Below, in pieces: positions 34,473-44,045 of a stretch of DNA of 64,000 bases. The DNA is taken from the NCBI GenBank assembly GCA_963783965.1, contig CAWAPQ010000004.1, forward strand, positions 248,001 through 312,000, written 5' to 3'. Every line of letters begins with the position of its first letter. Position 1 is the first letter of the stretch. The notes beneath the pieces were generated by a model. It did not search any database. It was not told where the DNA came from and was given only the letters and a program-made list of their open reading frames with translations. The position numbers and the translations under genes are program-made. The DNA comes from Bog-473 sp963783965. GTDB lineage: Bacteria > Actinomycetota > Acidimicrobiia > Acidimicrobiales > RAAP-2.

Positions 34473-36053
34473 TCAGGCTCGATCGGTGACCCGGGGGTGG
34501 CGGGCGTGCTGACGGCGGGCGACGTGCTTGGCCTCGTACATGGCCTCGTCCGCCTGCTGCCGGAGCCGGTCGATGTCGCCGTTCTTGCCACAGCACGCGT
34601 AGCCCACGCTCACCGACGTCCGGACGCCCTGCACCTTCACGCGCGACACCGCTTCGGTCATGCGGTCGGCGACGCGACGAGCGATCGACTCGTCGGCGTC
34701 CGCGACCACGGCGAGGAATTCATCGCCGCCCGTGCGGGCCAGGATGTCGCCGCCCCGCAGGACTCCCGAGGCGGCGCGTGCGACCGCAACGAGAATCTTG
34801 TCGCCTACGTCATGGCCGTGTGCGTCGTTGATTGCCTTGAGATGGTCGATGTCGAGGACGAGGATCCCCATGGCATGCAAGCGCCGGTCACCTTCCAGAA
34901 AGATCGAGAGCCCGCGGCGGTTGGACAGGCCGGTGAGCGGATCCGTATTGGCCTGGAGCTCGAGCTCCTGATGGGCGATGGCATTGCCCAGCGCGAGTTC
35001 GACCACATTGGCCATCGCGCTGCAGCGGGCCAGCACGTCCTCCGAGAAGGCCGTCCCCTGGCTGTCGATCTGGAATATGCCGTGGAGGCCGGCGTCGACG
35101 GTGACGGGAATCAGCGCGGCGCGCGTGATGTCCATTTCGTCGGTGACCGACCGCAACGTCGGTCCCATGGATGTCCGGTCCAGCCTGGTGACCAAGCGCT
35201 CGCCGTTGTCGACGACAGCCTTCACATACGGGTCGTCCTTCAAGAGGTAGCTGGTTGGAATGGTGCCCCGACCGTCGGCGATCGCCTCCTGGGTGACGAC
35301 GCCATCGGAGACCCGTAGGTACGAGGCGCTGCGGAACCCGCTCCCGGCGAGCTCGAACATGGCCAGGGTTCCCTGAGCGATGACGTCCTTGGGGTCGTGC
35401 AACGAGGTCAGGGACTGCGTTGCCCCGTTCATCAGCCGGCCCAGACGGGCAAGTTCCGCCGAGTCCTGGACCTTTCCCTCGAGGCTTCGGCGGAGGTGGT
35501 GGACGGTCACGGCGACCACCGCGGCCACTGCTCCCCACAGAAAGAGGCGGCGGACGTTCGTCGCAGGACTGCTCTGCACGGCCACGCCGACGGCCGCCAG
35601 GCTGACCAGGGCCGCCCCCACGACGATCGCCGTGTACCGGCTCGGGTAATAGAGCGCCATGGCGAGCACCGGAAGGAGGACCAGGGCCGAGAGACCGCCG
35701 GCGGTGCTCTGCACGGTCGGATCAGTCCCGCCGGAGATCAAGAGGAGCGTGACGGAGAACAGGTAGCCGATCGTCGGGACGAGGATGGCCCAGCGCGGCG
35801 CGCGTGACCAGGGCAGGAAGACCGAGAGCGCGCATGCCGCGAAGATGGCCAGACTGGCCCAATAGAGACCCGGATTGCTCGGACCCGGCGGGAGGGCGGC
35901 GCTGGCCTGCGCCACGGCCGCCAGCCCGATGAAGATGAACGCCCGCACGAAGAACTGGCGGCGGCGGACCGGCCCCTCCCCGACGTCCTCTTCCATGGCG
36001 GCCTCCGCTGGCGCTCGATTCCAGTCCGTTGCCTCAGAACGTCGGTCGTTCAC
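34473..36053 (-). CDS. Membrane diguanylate cyclase (GGDEF) with GAF-like sensor domain
   Basis: 526-aa c-di-GMP synthase. Residues 30-170 hold about six transmembrane helices. A GAF-like region (about 190-345: LTSLHDPKDVIAQGTLAMFE ... GIFQIDSQG) follows, then a GGDEF domain with an intact catalytic motif (ARTGGDEFLAVV) and an inhibitory I-site RGGD five residues upstream. No EAL domain is present. The start is the GTG at 36051-36053 with GAGG 5 bases upstream. An ATG 20 codons in is possible. The open frame continues to 36341 without similarity. No c-di-GMP effector is visible nearby. Confidence 0.92.
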   Translation of the reverse strand: MNDRRSEATDWNRAPAEAAMEEDVGEGPVRRRQFFVRAFIFIGLAAVAQASAALPPGPSNPGLYWASLAIFAACALSVFLPWSRAPRWAILVPTIGYLFSVTLLLISGGTDPTVQSTAGGLSALVLLPVLAMALYYPSRYTAIVVGAALVSLAAVGVAVQSSPATNVRRLFLWGAVAAVVAVTVHHLRRSLEGKVQDSAELARLGRLMNGATQSLTSLHDPKDVIAQGTLAMFELAGSGFRSASYLRVSDGVVTQEAIADGRGTIPTSYLLKDDPYVKAVVDNGERLVTRLDRTSMGPTLRSVTDEMDITRAALIPVTVDAGLHGIFQIDSQGTAFSEDVLARCSAMANVVELALGNAIAHQELELQANTDPLTGLSNRRGLSIFLEGDRRLHAMGILVLDIDHLKAINDAHGHDVGDKILVAVARAASGVLRGGDILARTGGDEFLAVVADADESIARRVADRMTEAVSRVKVQGVRTSVSVGYACCGKNGDIDRLRQQADEAMYEAKHVARRQHARHPRVTDRA

Positions 36054-36154
36054 ATGATCCTCAGTTATAGGCCACAGCCCGAATTGTCGAAATAGCGGGG
36101 TCGCCCGCCGATCGGAGCTCCGCCGGCGCGCACCACGCGAGGGTAGATGCTCGG

Positions 36155-36673
36155 TCACTCCCCAGCCGGCGTGGTGGATCCCGGGTCGGAGCGGTCCGGT
36201 TCGAGCCCGATGGTCTCCAGCAACGCAGTGAGGAAAGGAACCTGCCCCTTCACCAGCTTGCGTCGTGCGTCCTCGATGGAGACCCACTCGACCCGATCGA
36301 CCTCGGGGAATTCCTGGATCCGACCCGTGCCCCTGGGCCATTCCAGGGCGAAGGTGTTGCTCGACGAGTGCGTCACGTCGAGGTCGCCCTCCAGCGCCCA
36401 GACGCTGACCCGTTTGCCACCCGGTTGGCGACGCTCACCGAGGAAGGCCGCCGTGCCCTCGGGAGCGGTGAGCCCGACCTCCTCCTCGAATTCCCTGTAG
36501 GCGGCGTGGAGAGGGTCCTCGCCCGGGAGGTACTCGCCCTTCGGGACGGACCAGGCTGCATCGTCCTTCCGTGCCCAGAAGGGTCCGCCCGGATGAGCGA
36601 TCAGGACCTCGACCCCTCCGGTGGAGGAGGCGGAGGACCGGTACAGCAGCAAGCCTGCGCTCATCACGGCCAT
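36155..36673 (-). CDS. Nudix hydrolase
   Basis: 172-aa Nudix protein with a complete Nudix box, about residues 46-68 (GEYLPGEDPLHAAYREFEEE then VGL). The opening SAGLLLYRSS and EVLIAHPGGPFWARKDDAAW resemble the NUDIX group close to bis(5'-nucleosyl)-tetraphosphatase and ADP-ribose hydrolases of actinobacteria. The C-terminal ~15 residues are low-complexity. The substrate is not determined. Confidence 0.88.
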   Translation of the reverse strand: MAVMSAGLLLYRSSASSTGGVEVLIAHPGGPFWARKDDAAWSVPKGEYLPGEDPLHAAYREFEEEVGLTAPEGTAAFLGERRQPGGKRVSVWALEGDLDVTHSSSNTFALEWPRGTGRIQEFPEVDRVEWVSIEDARRKLVKGQVPFLTALLETIGLEPDRSDPGSTTPAGE

Positions 36674-36927
36674 GGGTCCGGATCATCCTTCCACCGGGCC
36701 GACCCGCGCGTCCGCGATGAAGGCCACCAGGGCATTTGCGTCCCACCCCGGGGGGATCACGGGCGCCGGTGGCCTCGGGCCCTCGGGACGCCGGCGTGTG
36801 ACTGCCCCTCGAGGTCGACCCTCGCTAGGCTCTCGTCTCGTTCCGGCGCACCAGACCGGAGCCAACTCGGGGGCACGGACGTCGAACGGAACTCCCGGTC
36901 GCACGTCTTCGAACTGAACACTGCGCG

Positions 36928-38721
36928 ATGAGTCCTTCCAATCCCGAGAACGACCCCGTCCACCGGCGCCTGCAGCACCTCGGTCAGCAGATCGACGCGG
37001 GTGGGGAGCCACCCGACGCGACGGAGGTGGCGGCGGACAACCCCGTCGAAAAGGGCCTGCGCGACCTCGGGCGCCAGATTGAGGAGTCCAACCGGGCCGG
37101 CGGGCGCCGGAAGGGCAAGCGGGGGAACGACGACGGGGGACACCAGGGTCCAGCGCACGCCGCGTCCAAAGGGCGGTCCCGCAAGCGCACGCTGGCCTGG
37201 GTCGGAGGGACGATCACACTGGTCCTCGTGCTGCTGGCCGGCGCAGCCGCGGGCTACGGCTGGTACCTCAACCACGAGATCCACCACATCGATCTGCGGA
37301 ACCTCACCTCGGCCCCCGTCAAGGGCGACGATGCCGGCACGGAGAACATTCTCATGATCGGTTCGACCGACCGCTGCGCCCTCAAGGTGCAGAACCCTGC
37401 CTACGGCCTGTGCTCCCAGGGTGTCAACGGCGTGAACAGTGACGTGGTCATGATCCTCCATCTCAACCCGACGAATCACTCGGTGTCGATCCTGTCCATT
37501 CCACGCGACGTCTTCGTCCCCAATGCCCGCTCGGACGGCGCCAACAAGATCGATGCTGCGCTGTACCAGGGCCCCGACCAGCTGATCGCCGCCATTGAGG
37601 AGGACTTCGGGATTCCGATCCAGCATTTCGTCGAATTGAACTTCGACAGCTTCATCAACGTGGTCCAGGCCCTCGGTGGAATCAAGATGTACTTCCCCGA
37701 GCCGGTGTACGACGCCTACTCGGGCCTGAACATCCAGACGACGGGTTGCCTCTCGCTGAACGGTACCCAGGCACTCCAGGTCGTGCGGGCGCGGCATGTG
37801 CAGTACAAGGGGCCCGGCGTGACGACGACCGACCCCGCCTACTGGCCCCAGGAGGCGCAGAGCGACATTGCGCGCATCCGCCGCGACCACGAGTTCCTCC
37901 GCGTCCTGGCGTCCGCCGTCAAGGCGAAGGGGCTCAGCAACCCGATCACCGATCAGCAGCTGGTCTCCGGCGTGGTCGGGCAACTCACCGTCGACTCGGG
38001 CTTCTCTGCCTCCGACATGATCAGCCTGGTCCTCGGTTACCACAACGTCGACGTCGGCAACGCACCCCAGCTCACCATGCCGGTCTCGGTGGACCAGTTC
38101 GGCAGTTACGTGTACCAGGGCGGGAGCTACGGCGACATTGAGTTCCCGTCCGAGCCGCAGGACCACAACGCGGTCGACCAGTTCCTGGGCCTCAAGTCGG
38201 GCAGCGAGGACACCTACGCCGGCGGCGCGCTCCCGTCGCCGTCGACCGTGACCGTGTCCGTACTGAACGGTTCCGGTGCGTACAACCAGGCGACGACGAC
38301 GTCGCAGGGACTGCAGGCACTCGGGTTCCACATCGGGACGATCGGCGACAGCCCGCCCGTCGGCCGCGAGGCCGAAACGGTGGTGTACTACGCGTCCAAG
38401 ACGCCGGCGCAGCTGGCGGCCGCGCAGGCCGTGGCCAACTCCCTTTCGGGGGCCGTGATCATGGCAATGGACCCGTCGGAGGTCCAGTCGGGCTCGCAGG
38501 TGACGGTCGTCACCGGCACCGACTTCTCGGTGAACCCGCCGGCGGCGGCCACCACGACCACGCAAGCGGGTGCCACCGCGCCGAGCACCACCCCGACCAC
38601 CTCGGGCAGCAGCGGCAACACGGGGAACTCGGGCGCGTTCCAAGCACCGACACCGACCGTCGAAGCGCTGCAGCCCTGGGACCCTCGATCGTGCACCGCC
38701 AGCGGGGGCGAGGGCCCGTAA
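36928..38721 (+). CDS. LytR-CpsA-Psr family cell-wall glycopolymer ligase
   Basis: 597-aa membrane protein. An ~85-residue basic, low-complexity cytosolic N-terminus precedes one transmembrane helix (about 90-112, WVGGTITLVLVLLAGAAAGY). The extracellular LCP domain (about 135-340) has the phosphate-binding arginine/aspartate pattern ENILMIGSTDR, SDVVMILHL, SILSIPRDVFV and a region near QSDIARIRRDHEFLRVL. A LytR_C domain (about 440-535) and a Thr/Ser/Pro tail follow. LCP enzymes attach polyprenyl-linked glycopolymers (arabinogalactan or teichoic-type) to peptidoglycan. It is transcribed alone. Confidence 0.93.
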   Translation: MSPSNPENDPVHRRLQHLGQQIDAGGEPPDATEVAADNPVEKGLRDLGRQIEESNRAGGRRKGKRGNDDGGHQGPAHAASKGRSRKRTLAWVGGTITLVLVLLAGAAAGYGWYLNHEIHHIDLRNLTSAPVKGDDAGTENILMIGSTDRCALKVQNPAYGLCSQGVNGVNSDVVMILHLNPTNHSVSILSIPRDVFVPNARSDGANKIDAALYQGPDQLIAAIEEDFGIPIQHFVELNFDSFINVVQALGGIKMYFPEPVYDAYSGLNIQTTGCLSLNGTQALQVVRARHVQYKGPGVTTTDPAYWPQEAQSDIARIRRDHEFLRVLASAVKAKGLSNPITDQQLVSGVVGQLTVDSGFSASDMISLVLGYHNVDVGNAPQLTMPVSVDQFGSYVYQGGSYGDIEFPSEPQDHNAVDQFLGLKSGSEDTYAGGALPSPSTVTVSVLNGSGAYNQATTTSQGLQALGFHIGTIGDSPPVGREAETVVYYASKTPAQLAAAQAVANSLSGAVIMAMDPSEVQSGSQVTVVTGTDFSVNPPAAATTTTQAGATAPSTTPTTSGSSGNTGNSGAFQAPTPTVEALQPWDPRSCTASGGEGP

Positions 38722-38758
38722 GCCTCCGGATCCCCGGCCGATGGGCCCGGGCGAGGAG

Positions 38759-39580
38759 TCAGGCGAAGATTTCGCCGCCGTTGGTGTCGAGCGCCTGCCC
38801 GGTCATGGCCGACGACAGGTCCGAGGCGAGGTAGACGATCGATCCGGCGACATCCGCGTCACTCGGGATCCGGCCCAGCGGAACGCGCGCGTTCAGCTCA
38901 TCGACGACGACCTGCGCCGGCACGCCCCGACCGGTGGATGTCATCTCGACGTAGATGTCGACCGACGGCCCGGCCATCCAACCGGGTACCACGGCGTTGA
39001 CTCGGACCTTTGACGGACCCAGCTCATAAGCGAGCACCCGCGTCGCCGTGAGCAACGCCCCTTTGGAGATGGCGTACCCCCCCTGTGCCGGTTGGGGCTG
39101 TCGCGTCACCATGGACGCCACCATCACGACCGAGCCCCCGCCGCGGGCCCGCATGGCAGGCAGCGCGGCCCGGGTCATCTGCAGGGAGCCGAACAGGTTG
39201 GTGTCCATAATCTTGCGCCATTGCGCGAGATCGACATCTTCGAAGCTCTGGAAAGCGTCGAAGCGAAAGGCATTGTTCACCAACACGTCGATGCCACCGA
39301 ACTCCTCCTGACCGGACGCCATCAGACGGGCGCAGGCCTCGGGGTCGGTGATATCGGTCGGTACGGCGATGGCGCGGACCCCGACGGCGGACACTTCAGC
39401 CAGGACCTCGTCGAGGTTCGACTGTCGGCGCGCGGCCAGCACCAGGTCCGCCCCATGGCCGGCCAGCGCCTTCGCCGCCTGCCGGCCCAGCCCCGGGCCC
39501 ACACCCGAGACCACGCACACCTTGCCGGACAACAACCCGGACCGGGCCGTGGCTCCCTCTTCGCTCTTCTCAGTCGTCAT
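38759..39580 (-). CDS. Short-chain dehydrogenase/reductase
   Basis: 273-aa classical SDR. The cofactor loop is VVSGVGPGLGRQAA (a GxxxGxG variant), the NAG motif reads LVNNAF, the catalytic serine is in VVMVASMV, and the YxxxK pair is GGYAISKGALL. The arginine-rich loop after strand 2 (AARRQSNLDE) suggests NADP(H). The C-terminal GQALDTNGGEIF is typical of the family. The substrate is unknown. It is convergent with the LCP gene. Confidence 0.9.
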   Translation of the reverse strand: MTTEKSEEGATARSGLLSGKVCVVSGVGPGLGRQAAKALAGHGADLVLAARRQSNLDEVLAEVSAVGVRAIAVPTDITDPEACARLMASGQEEFGGIDVLVNNAFRFDAFQSFEDVDLAQWRKIMDTNLFGSLQMTRAALPAMRARGGGSVVMVASMVTRQPQPAQGGYAISKGALLTATRVLAYELGPSKVRVNAVVPGWMAGPSVDIYVEMTSTGRGVPAQVVVDELNARVPLGRIPSDADVAGSIVYLASDLSSAMTGQALDTNGGEIFA

Positions 39581-39681
39581 GGGCGAATCGTAGGGCAGGT
39601 CGGACGCGCCGGCGTCGTGCTATCCGCGCCGATGTCACACGAGCCTGAGATGATCGGCACACGGTTGGACAAGGGAGAGTC

Positions 39682-40011
39682 ATGGCCATTTGTTCGCACT
39701 GTGGTGGCGAGATGTTGGAGGGGATCAGTTGCCTGACTGACCCGGTCATCATCGGCGGGAGGGCCTACGCCCCCATTCCTTGGGGTCAGGAGCTCCGGCC
39801 GAGGCACCGCTATGAGCCGGAGGAATGTCGCGATTGCGGGACACCATTGGGCGGCGTCCACCATCCCGGCTGCTGTATGGAGCGGTGTCCCGCCTGCCAC
39901 GGCCAGGCCATCGGGTGCGACTGCGTGACAGATGCCGAATGCACCTTTTTTGCGAGCGCGCGGCCGCGGCGTTGCCACGCACACGTCCTGCGGCGGGTGG
40001 GCTGGCGCTGA
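39682..40011 (+). CDS. Zinc-ribbon hypothetical protein
   Basis: 109-aa cysteine-rich protein. Cysteine pairs CSHCGGEM, CRDCGTPLGGVHHPGCCMERC and CPACHGQAIGCDC form likely zinc knuckles or ribbons. The composition is unlike the flanking shadow frames and GGGAGAG lies 3 bases ahead of the ATG. Similar small zinc proteins are frequent in actinobacteria. I know of no function. It is isolated between an SDR and a membrane protein gene. Confidence 0.75.
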   Translation: MAICSHCGGEMLEGISCLTDPVIIGGRAYAPIPWGQELRPRHRYEPEECRDCGTPLGGVHHPGCCMERCPACHGQAIGCDCVTDAECTFFASARPRRCHAHVLRRVGWR

Positions 40012-40163
40012 CGGAACACGATTGCGCGACCGGACATCCTCGGCGTTGCAGGCGCGGATGAAGGAGGGGGCCAAAGGCGTCCGTGCATGGGTCGGAAGCG
40101 GATCTCGTTGTCGGGTGATCCGGCGACATCACCAACGGCTCAAGTAACGTTCGCGCCGATGAG

Positions 40164-41561
40164 ATGGCGTCCCGGCGGGGGGAAGTCCTGCAATTAGAGC
40201 CGACTGACGACGTACGGACAGGCGCGCGGCCCGGGAGGTTCCACGCCACGCTCCTGTGGTTTTCCCGTCACCCCCGGATGATCGAACTCAGCCTGTTCGC
40301 CTTCGGCGCCCTCGTCATGGGCATCGTGATGGCGGGCGCCCCGAGCTCGTTCCGTCCAACCGCAGGTTTCAACGACTACCTGAGCTTTTACAAGCCGCCC
40401 GCAGTCAATCTTCTCGCCGGCCACGGGTACGTGGGCCTGAACGGCCGAACGGAATTACACGACCCGCCCGGCTATCCCCTGATCCTCGCGTTCGAGTACG
40501 CCATCGCCGACATCCTCCATGTCGGCCGCGAGGGCATGGTCAACGTGGCCACCGTCTTGATACTCGCGTTGGCCGGCGTCCTCATCTACCGGGTCGGCCG
40601 AGCCATGTTCGGCCTGAAGGTCGGTGTATTGACCGGGCTTCTCTGGATCACGTACCCCATCGAGATGGAGATGGCGCCGTACCGGTTCTCCGAGGTGCCC
40701 TTCACGGCGGTGCTCTACCTGACGGCGCTGATCTTCGTTGACGGCAGCGTCGATGGCCTGCCGAGCTGGCGGCGCATGGCCGTCGTGGGGGCCCTCGTCG
40801 GCGTCGACGCGCTCATCCGACCTCAGGCCATTCTCCTCGTCGTCCCCTACGCGCTGGCGCTCTGGATCAGGAGCCGTCAATTGCGGAAGGAAGCCGGCCC
40901 GGTCGCGTCGCGCGCGTCCCGTCGGCGCTGGGGAGCCCTGGCCCTGTCCGGCGTGCTGGTGGTCGCGTACCTGGCGACCCTGGCGCCCTGGGAGGGTTGG
41001 GTAAAGGCCGAGACGGGCCAGACCGTGGCCCTGTCCAACGCCGGTGCGCCGAGCGTCCTCAACGGTCTGACCGTCGACTTCGACCGAGCCGACGAACGCG
41101 GTCACGTCCACCTGCCCGCCGACGTCGTCGCCCTCGAGAAACGGATCCTCGCCCATCAAAAGACGCTCACGTCGACGGGCAAGATCGCCCACTACATGCT
41201 CGACCAGCTGCAGTCACACCCGCTCGCGGTCATCGAACTGGTGGCGATCAAGACAGGGCGCTCGTTCTACGGCACGAACTCACTGACCCACGAGTCCGTG
41301 ATCGCGGTCGTGCAGGCGCCCTATCTGATTCTGATGATCGCCGGTCTCATCCTGGCGTGGCGCGCGGGGCGATTCAGGCGATGGCTGGCCGCCTTCGTCA
41401 TCATGGTGGCGGCGTACATGTTGGTGATGACGGTGGCCGTGCTCTCGATCGTCCGGTACATGGGTCCCACGCTCGGGTTGCTCCTGCCCTTCGCCGCCTT
41501 GGCACTGGTCACCCTGTGGGAGTGGTTCCGCCGGCGCTCCCAACGACGCGTGGCCGCCTGA
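40164..41561 (+). CDS. Multi-pass membrane protein, GT-C glycosyltransferase-like
   Basis: 465-aa protein with ~11 hydrophobic helices and one larger non-membrane loop between them (about 280-350). The first extracytoplasmic loop contains ELHDPPGYPLILAFEYAIA, which resembles the D-x-P-P-x-Y motif of ArnT/PMT_2-type GT-C transferases that use polyprenyl-phosphate sugars. I infer a glycosyltransferase for cell-envelope glycans but cannot name the sugar. The ATG at 40164 is preferred; a second ATG 5 bases upstream is out of frame. Confidence 0.72.
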   Translation: MASRRGEVLQLEPTDDVRTGARPGRFHATLLWFSRHPRMIELSLFAFGALVMGIVMAGAPSSFRPTAGFNDYLSFYKPPAVNLLAGHGYVGLNGRTELHDPPGYPLILAFEYAIADILHVGREGMVNVATVLILALAGVLIYRVGRAMFGLKVGVLTGLLWITYPIEMEMAPYRFSEVPFTAVLYLTALIFVDGSVDGLPSWRRMAVVGALVGVDALIRPQAILLVVPYALALWIRSRQLRKEAGPVASRASRRRWGALALSGVLVVAYLATLAPWEGWVKAETGQTVALSNAGAPSVLNGLTVDFDRADERGHVHLPADVVALEKRILAHQKTLTSTGKIAHYMLDQLQSHPLAVIELVAIKTGRSFYGTNSLTHESVIAVVQAPYLILMIAGLILAWRAGRFRRWLAAFVIMVAAYMLVMTVAVLSIVRYMGPTLGLLLPFAALALVTLWEWFRRRSQRRVAA

Positions 41562-41649
41562 TCCGAGCCGGGCCGCTTGACCACTCCAGGGAAAGTCACA
41601 AAGGTGGGCGGATGACACACGCCACCGGACTTCGGAACGCAGACTGAGT

Positions 41650-42837
41650 ATGGGGCCTCTCGATGGCATCCGTGTCCTTGAGGCGGGGCTCCTCGTTCAG
41701 GGACCCCAAGCCGCGCTCACAATGCAGGAATGGGGAGCCGACGTCATAAAGATTGAGCTCCCAGGCTTCGGCGACCAGAGCCGCTGGCTCCCCATTTCAC
41801 GCAGCGACCGACGGGCCGCCTTCTTCACCGCCTACAACCGAGGAAAGCGCAGCATGACGATCGACCTGCGCGTGCCGAAGGGACGCGATGTCTTCCTCCG
41901 CCTGGTCGAGGGCGCCGACGTCGTGATCACCAACTTCAAGCCGGGGACGATGGACGAGTGGGGCCTTGGCTACGCCGACGCCGCCGGCCGGAACGAGCGG
42001 ATCATCTACGCCATGGGGTCGTCGTTCGGGCCCGAGGGGCCCGACGCGACGCGGGAAGGTGCCGACCTCAGCGCCCAGGCGGCAGGCGGGCTGATCAGCA
42101 CCACGGGGGGCAAGGGCGCTGACCCCAGCGCGATCGGCGCCACCATCGCGGATCACATCGCCGGCCAGAACCTCCTCGCGGGCGTTTTGGCGGCGCTGTA
42201 CGCGCGGGAGCGCTCGGGACGAGGGCAGCTGGTGGAGACCTCGCTGCTCGGCGGACAGCTCTGGGCGCAGGCCGGCGAGTACACGAAGTACCTCCTGAGC
42301 GGAGAGATCTCCGGGCCGAGCGGGCGGAGCCACCCCATGATTCCCGGCATCTACGGCGTGTTCCCGACCGCAGACGGGTGGATCGCGATCGTCGGAACGG
42401 CGGGACCGGCCCGTGACCTGTTCTACCGGACCATCGGCCGTCCCGATCTGATCGAGCGTTTCCACACGCTCCTCTACTTCGAGGACGACAAGGCTGAGTT
42501 GTGGCCGATCCTCGACGAGGTGTTCGCCACCAAGCCGACGGCGGAGTGGTGCGAGCTCTTGGGTGCCGCCGGCCTGCGCTTCGCCCCGGTGCGGGACCAC
42601 GCCGAGGTCGCCGCAGATGCCGGCGTGCGAGCCAACGCCTACATCGCCGGCGTTGAGGACCCCGATGACCCCGGGACCGTCGCAGAGGTGGTGCGCGCCC
42701 CCGTGCGCTTCTCGGACCCGGTTCCGGCAACGCGCCCGCGTCCGCCCGAGCTCGGCCAGCACACCGAGGAGGTCTTGCTCGAGGCCGGCTATTCCTGGGA
42801 CGACATCGCGAGCCTGTCCGCTGACGGTGCCATTTAG
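41650..42837 (+). CDS. CoA transferase, CaiB/BaiF family (class III)
   Basis: 395-aa family III CoA transferase, which moves CoA between carboxylic acids. Segments typical of the fold are LDGIRVLEAG, GADVIKIELPGFGD, NRGKRSMTIDLRVPKGRDVF, DVVITNFKPGTMDEWGLGY and GQLVETSLLGG. The catalytic aspartate is probably in TREGADLSAQAAGG. A 110-bp gap separates it from tRNA-Ala. The acid substrate cannot be read from sequence. Neighbouring lipid-type genes suggest organic-acid or steroid/fatty-acid degradation. Confidence 0.9.
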   Translation: MGPLDGIRVLEAGLLVQGPQAALTMQEWGADVIKIELPGFGDQSRWLPISRSDRRAAFFTAYNRGKRSMTIDLRVPKGRDVFLRLVEGADVVITNFKPGTMDEWGLGYADAAGRNERIIYAMGSSFGPEGPDATREGADLSAQAAGGLISTTGGKGADPSAIGATIADHIAGQNLLAGVLAALYARERSGRGQLVETSLLGGQLWAQAGEYTKYLLSGEISGPSGRSHPMIPGIYGVFPTADGWIAIVGTAGPARDLFYRTIGRPDLIERFHTLLYFEDDKAELWPILDEVFATKPTAEWCELLGAAGLRFAPVRDHAEVAADAGVRANAYIAGVEDPDDPGTVAEVVRAPVRFSDPVPATRPRPPELGQHTEEVLLEAGYSWDDIASLSADGAI

Positions 42838-42947
42838 GTGTCCGATGGTCTCGAGGGACGCCGCGTGCGACATCATCGAGCGTGATCCGCACCTCGCAGG
42901 GATGATCGACTCGTGCCTGTTCGGACCACGTTGGGGTCAAGCCCACG

Positions 42948-43023
42948 TGGTGGAGGTGAAGGGACTCGAACCCTCGGCCTACGGCTTGCAAAGCCGCCGC
43001 TCTTCCAGCTGAGCTACACCCCC
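42948..43023 (-). tRNA. tRNA-Ala (anticodon TGC)
   Basis: Complete minus-strand tRNA. The acceptor is GGGGGTG with CACCTCC, including the G3-U70 wobble that identifies alanine tRNAs. The anticodon loop TTTGCAA reads TGC, the T-loop is TTCGAGT and the discriminator is A. The CCA tail is encoded (42950-42948). Confidence 0.95.
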
Positions 43024-43167
43024 GGAGTATCGAAACGGGCAGCGGTCTTCCGCTGTTCGCCGGGATCACCATCGTAGGCCGGGTGTCGGAGCCGCCTGGC
43101 GCTGGCGCGAGGCCCGGGGATCGACCATGGGAACCGAGGAAAAAGCCACCGCCTGGTTCGGCGCCAG

Positions 43168-43173
43168 TAGGGT
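43168..43173 (+). promoter_or_regulatory. -10 box of a probable leaderless promoter (thioesterase gene)
   Basis: TAGGGT lies 8 bases before the GTG at 43182. Confidence 0.4.
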
Positions 43174-43181
43174 GCGCCCCC

Positions 43182-43997
43182 GTGGACGCACAAACCTTCC
43201 TAGGGATGCAGCCGGACGGTGACGACCTGCATTGGCGCATGCACGTCACGCCGCAGCTCACAACTCCGGGCAACTTCCTCTTCGGTGGTTGCGCGCTCGG
43301 GGCGGCACTCGTTGCATTGGAAGCCGCCTCCGGACGCCCGACCGTGTGGGCGACGGGGCACTACCTGTCCTACGCCCTCGCTGACACCGACCTGCTCTGG
43401 GACGTGACGCTCGCGGCCGTGGGTGGGCACGTGACGCAGGGGCGAGCCGTAGGGAGCGTCGACGGCCGCGAGATCCTCACCGTCAACGCCGCCCTCGGTA
43501 AGGACGAACTGGCGGTCGGTGGCGTCTGGGTCCAGCCGCCCCATGTCCCCCCTCCGGACCGGTGTCCGCCACGCTTCCTGCCGGAGATCTTCCGCAACAC
43601 CATCATGGACAGCGTCGAGGTCCGCTCCGCCCGAGGAAGGACGTTCGAAGAAATGGACGGGACCCCCGGCAGCCCGGATTCCGCCTTGTGGGCACGCGTT
43701 CCCGGCCATCTGTCACCCTCCGCCGCCACGTTGGCCATCATCGGCGACTACGTCTCCGGAGCCATCTCACAGCCTCTCGGACGCCGCGCCATGGGACGGA
43801 GCCTGGACAACACCCTCCGGATGGTGCAACTGAAGCCGACGGAGTGGGTCCTCTGCGACATACGGATGCACGCACTCGTGGGTGGGTACGGCCAAGGCAT
43901 CGCCTTCCTGTGGTCGGAGGACGGGGACCTCCTGGCCACGGCAAGCCAGTCGATCGGCGTGCGGCTGTGGCCGGAGGACGCAGACCTGCCCCGCTAA
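43182..43997 (+). CDS. Double-hotdog acyl-CoA thioesterase family protein
   Basis: 271-aa protein with two hotdog halves: TPGNFLFGGCALGAALVALE and ATGHYLSYALADTDLLWDV in the first, VLCDIRMHALVGGYGQGIAFLWSEDGDLLATASQS in the second. This matches TesB-like or DUF4442/acyl-CoA thioesterase II types. I chose the GTG at 43182 because the preceding open stretch (from 43083) is Pro/Arg-rich with no fold similarity, and a -10 box sits just before it. Presumed substrate is a fatty acyl-CoA. Confidence 0.8.
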   Translation: MDAQTFLGMQPDGDDLHWRMHVTPQLTTPGNFLFGGCALGAALVALEAASGRPTVWATGHYLSYALADTDLLWDVTLAAVGGHVTQGRAVGSVDGREILTVNAALGKDELAVGGVWVQPPHVPPPDRCPPRFLPEIFRNTIMDSVEVRSARGRTFEEMDGTPGSPDSALWARVPGHLSPSAATLAIIGDYVSGAISQPLGRRAMGRSLDNTLRMVQLKPTEWVLCDIRMHALVGGYGQGIAFLWSEDGDLLATASQSIGVRLWPEDADLPR

Positions 43998-44045
43998 CGG
44001 GGGTGCGACAGGTGATCGCCCGCCGGAGCGACGAAACTGTGCCCC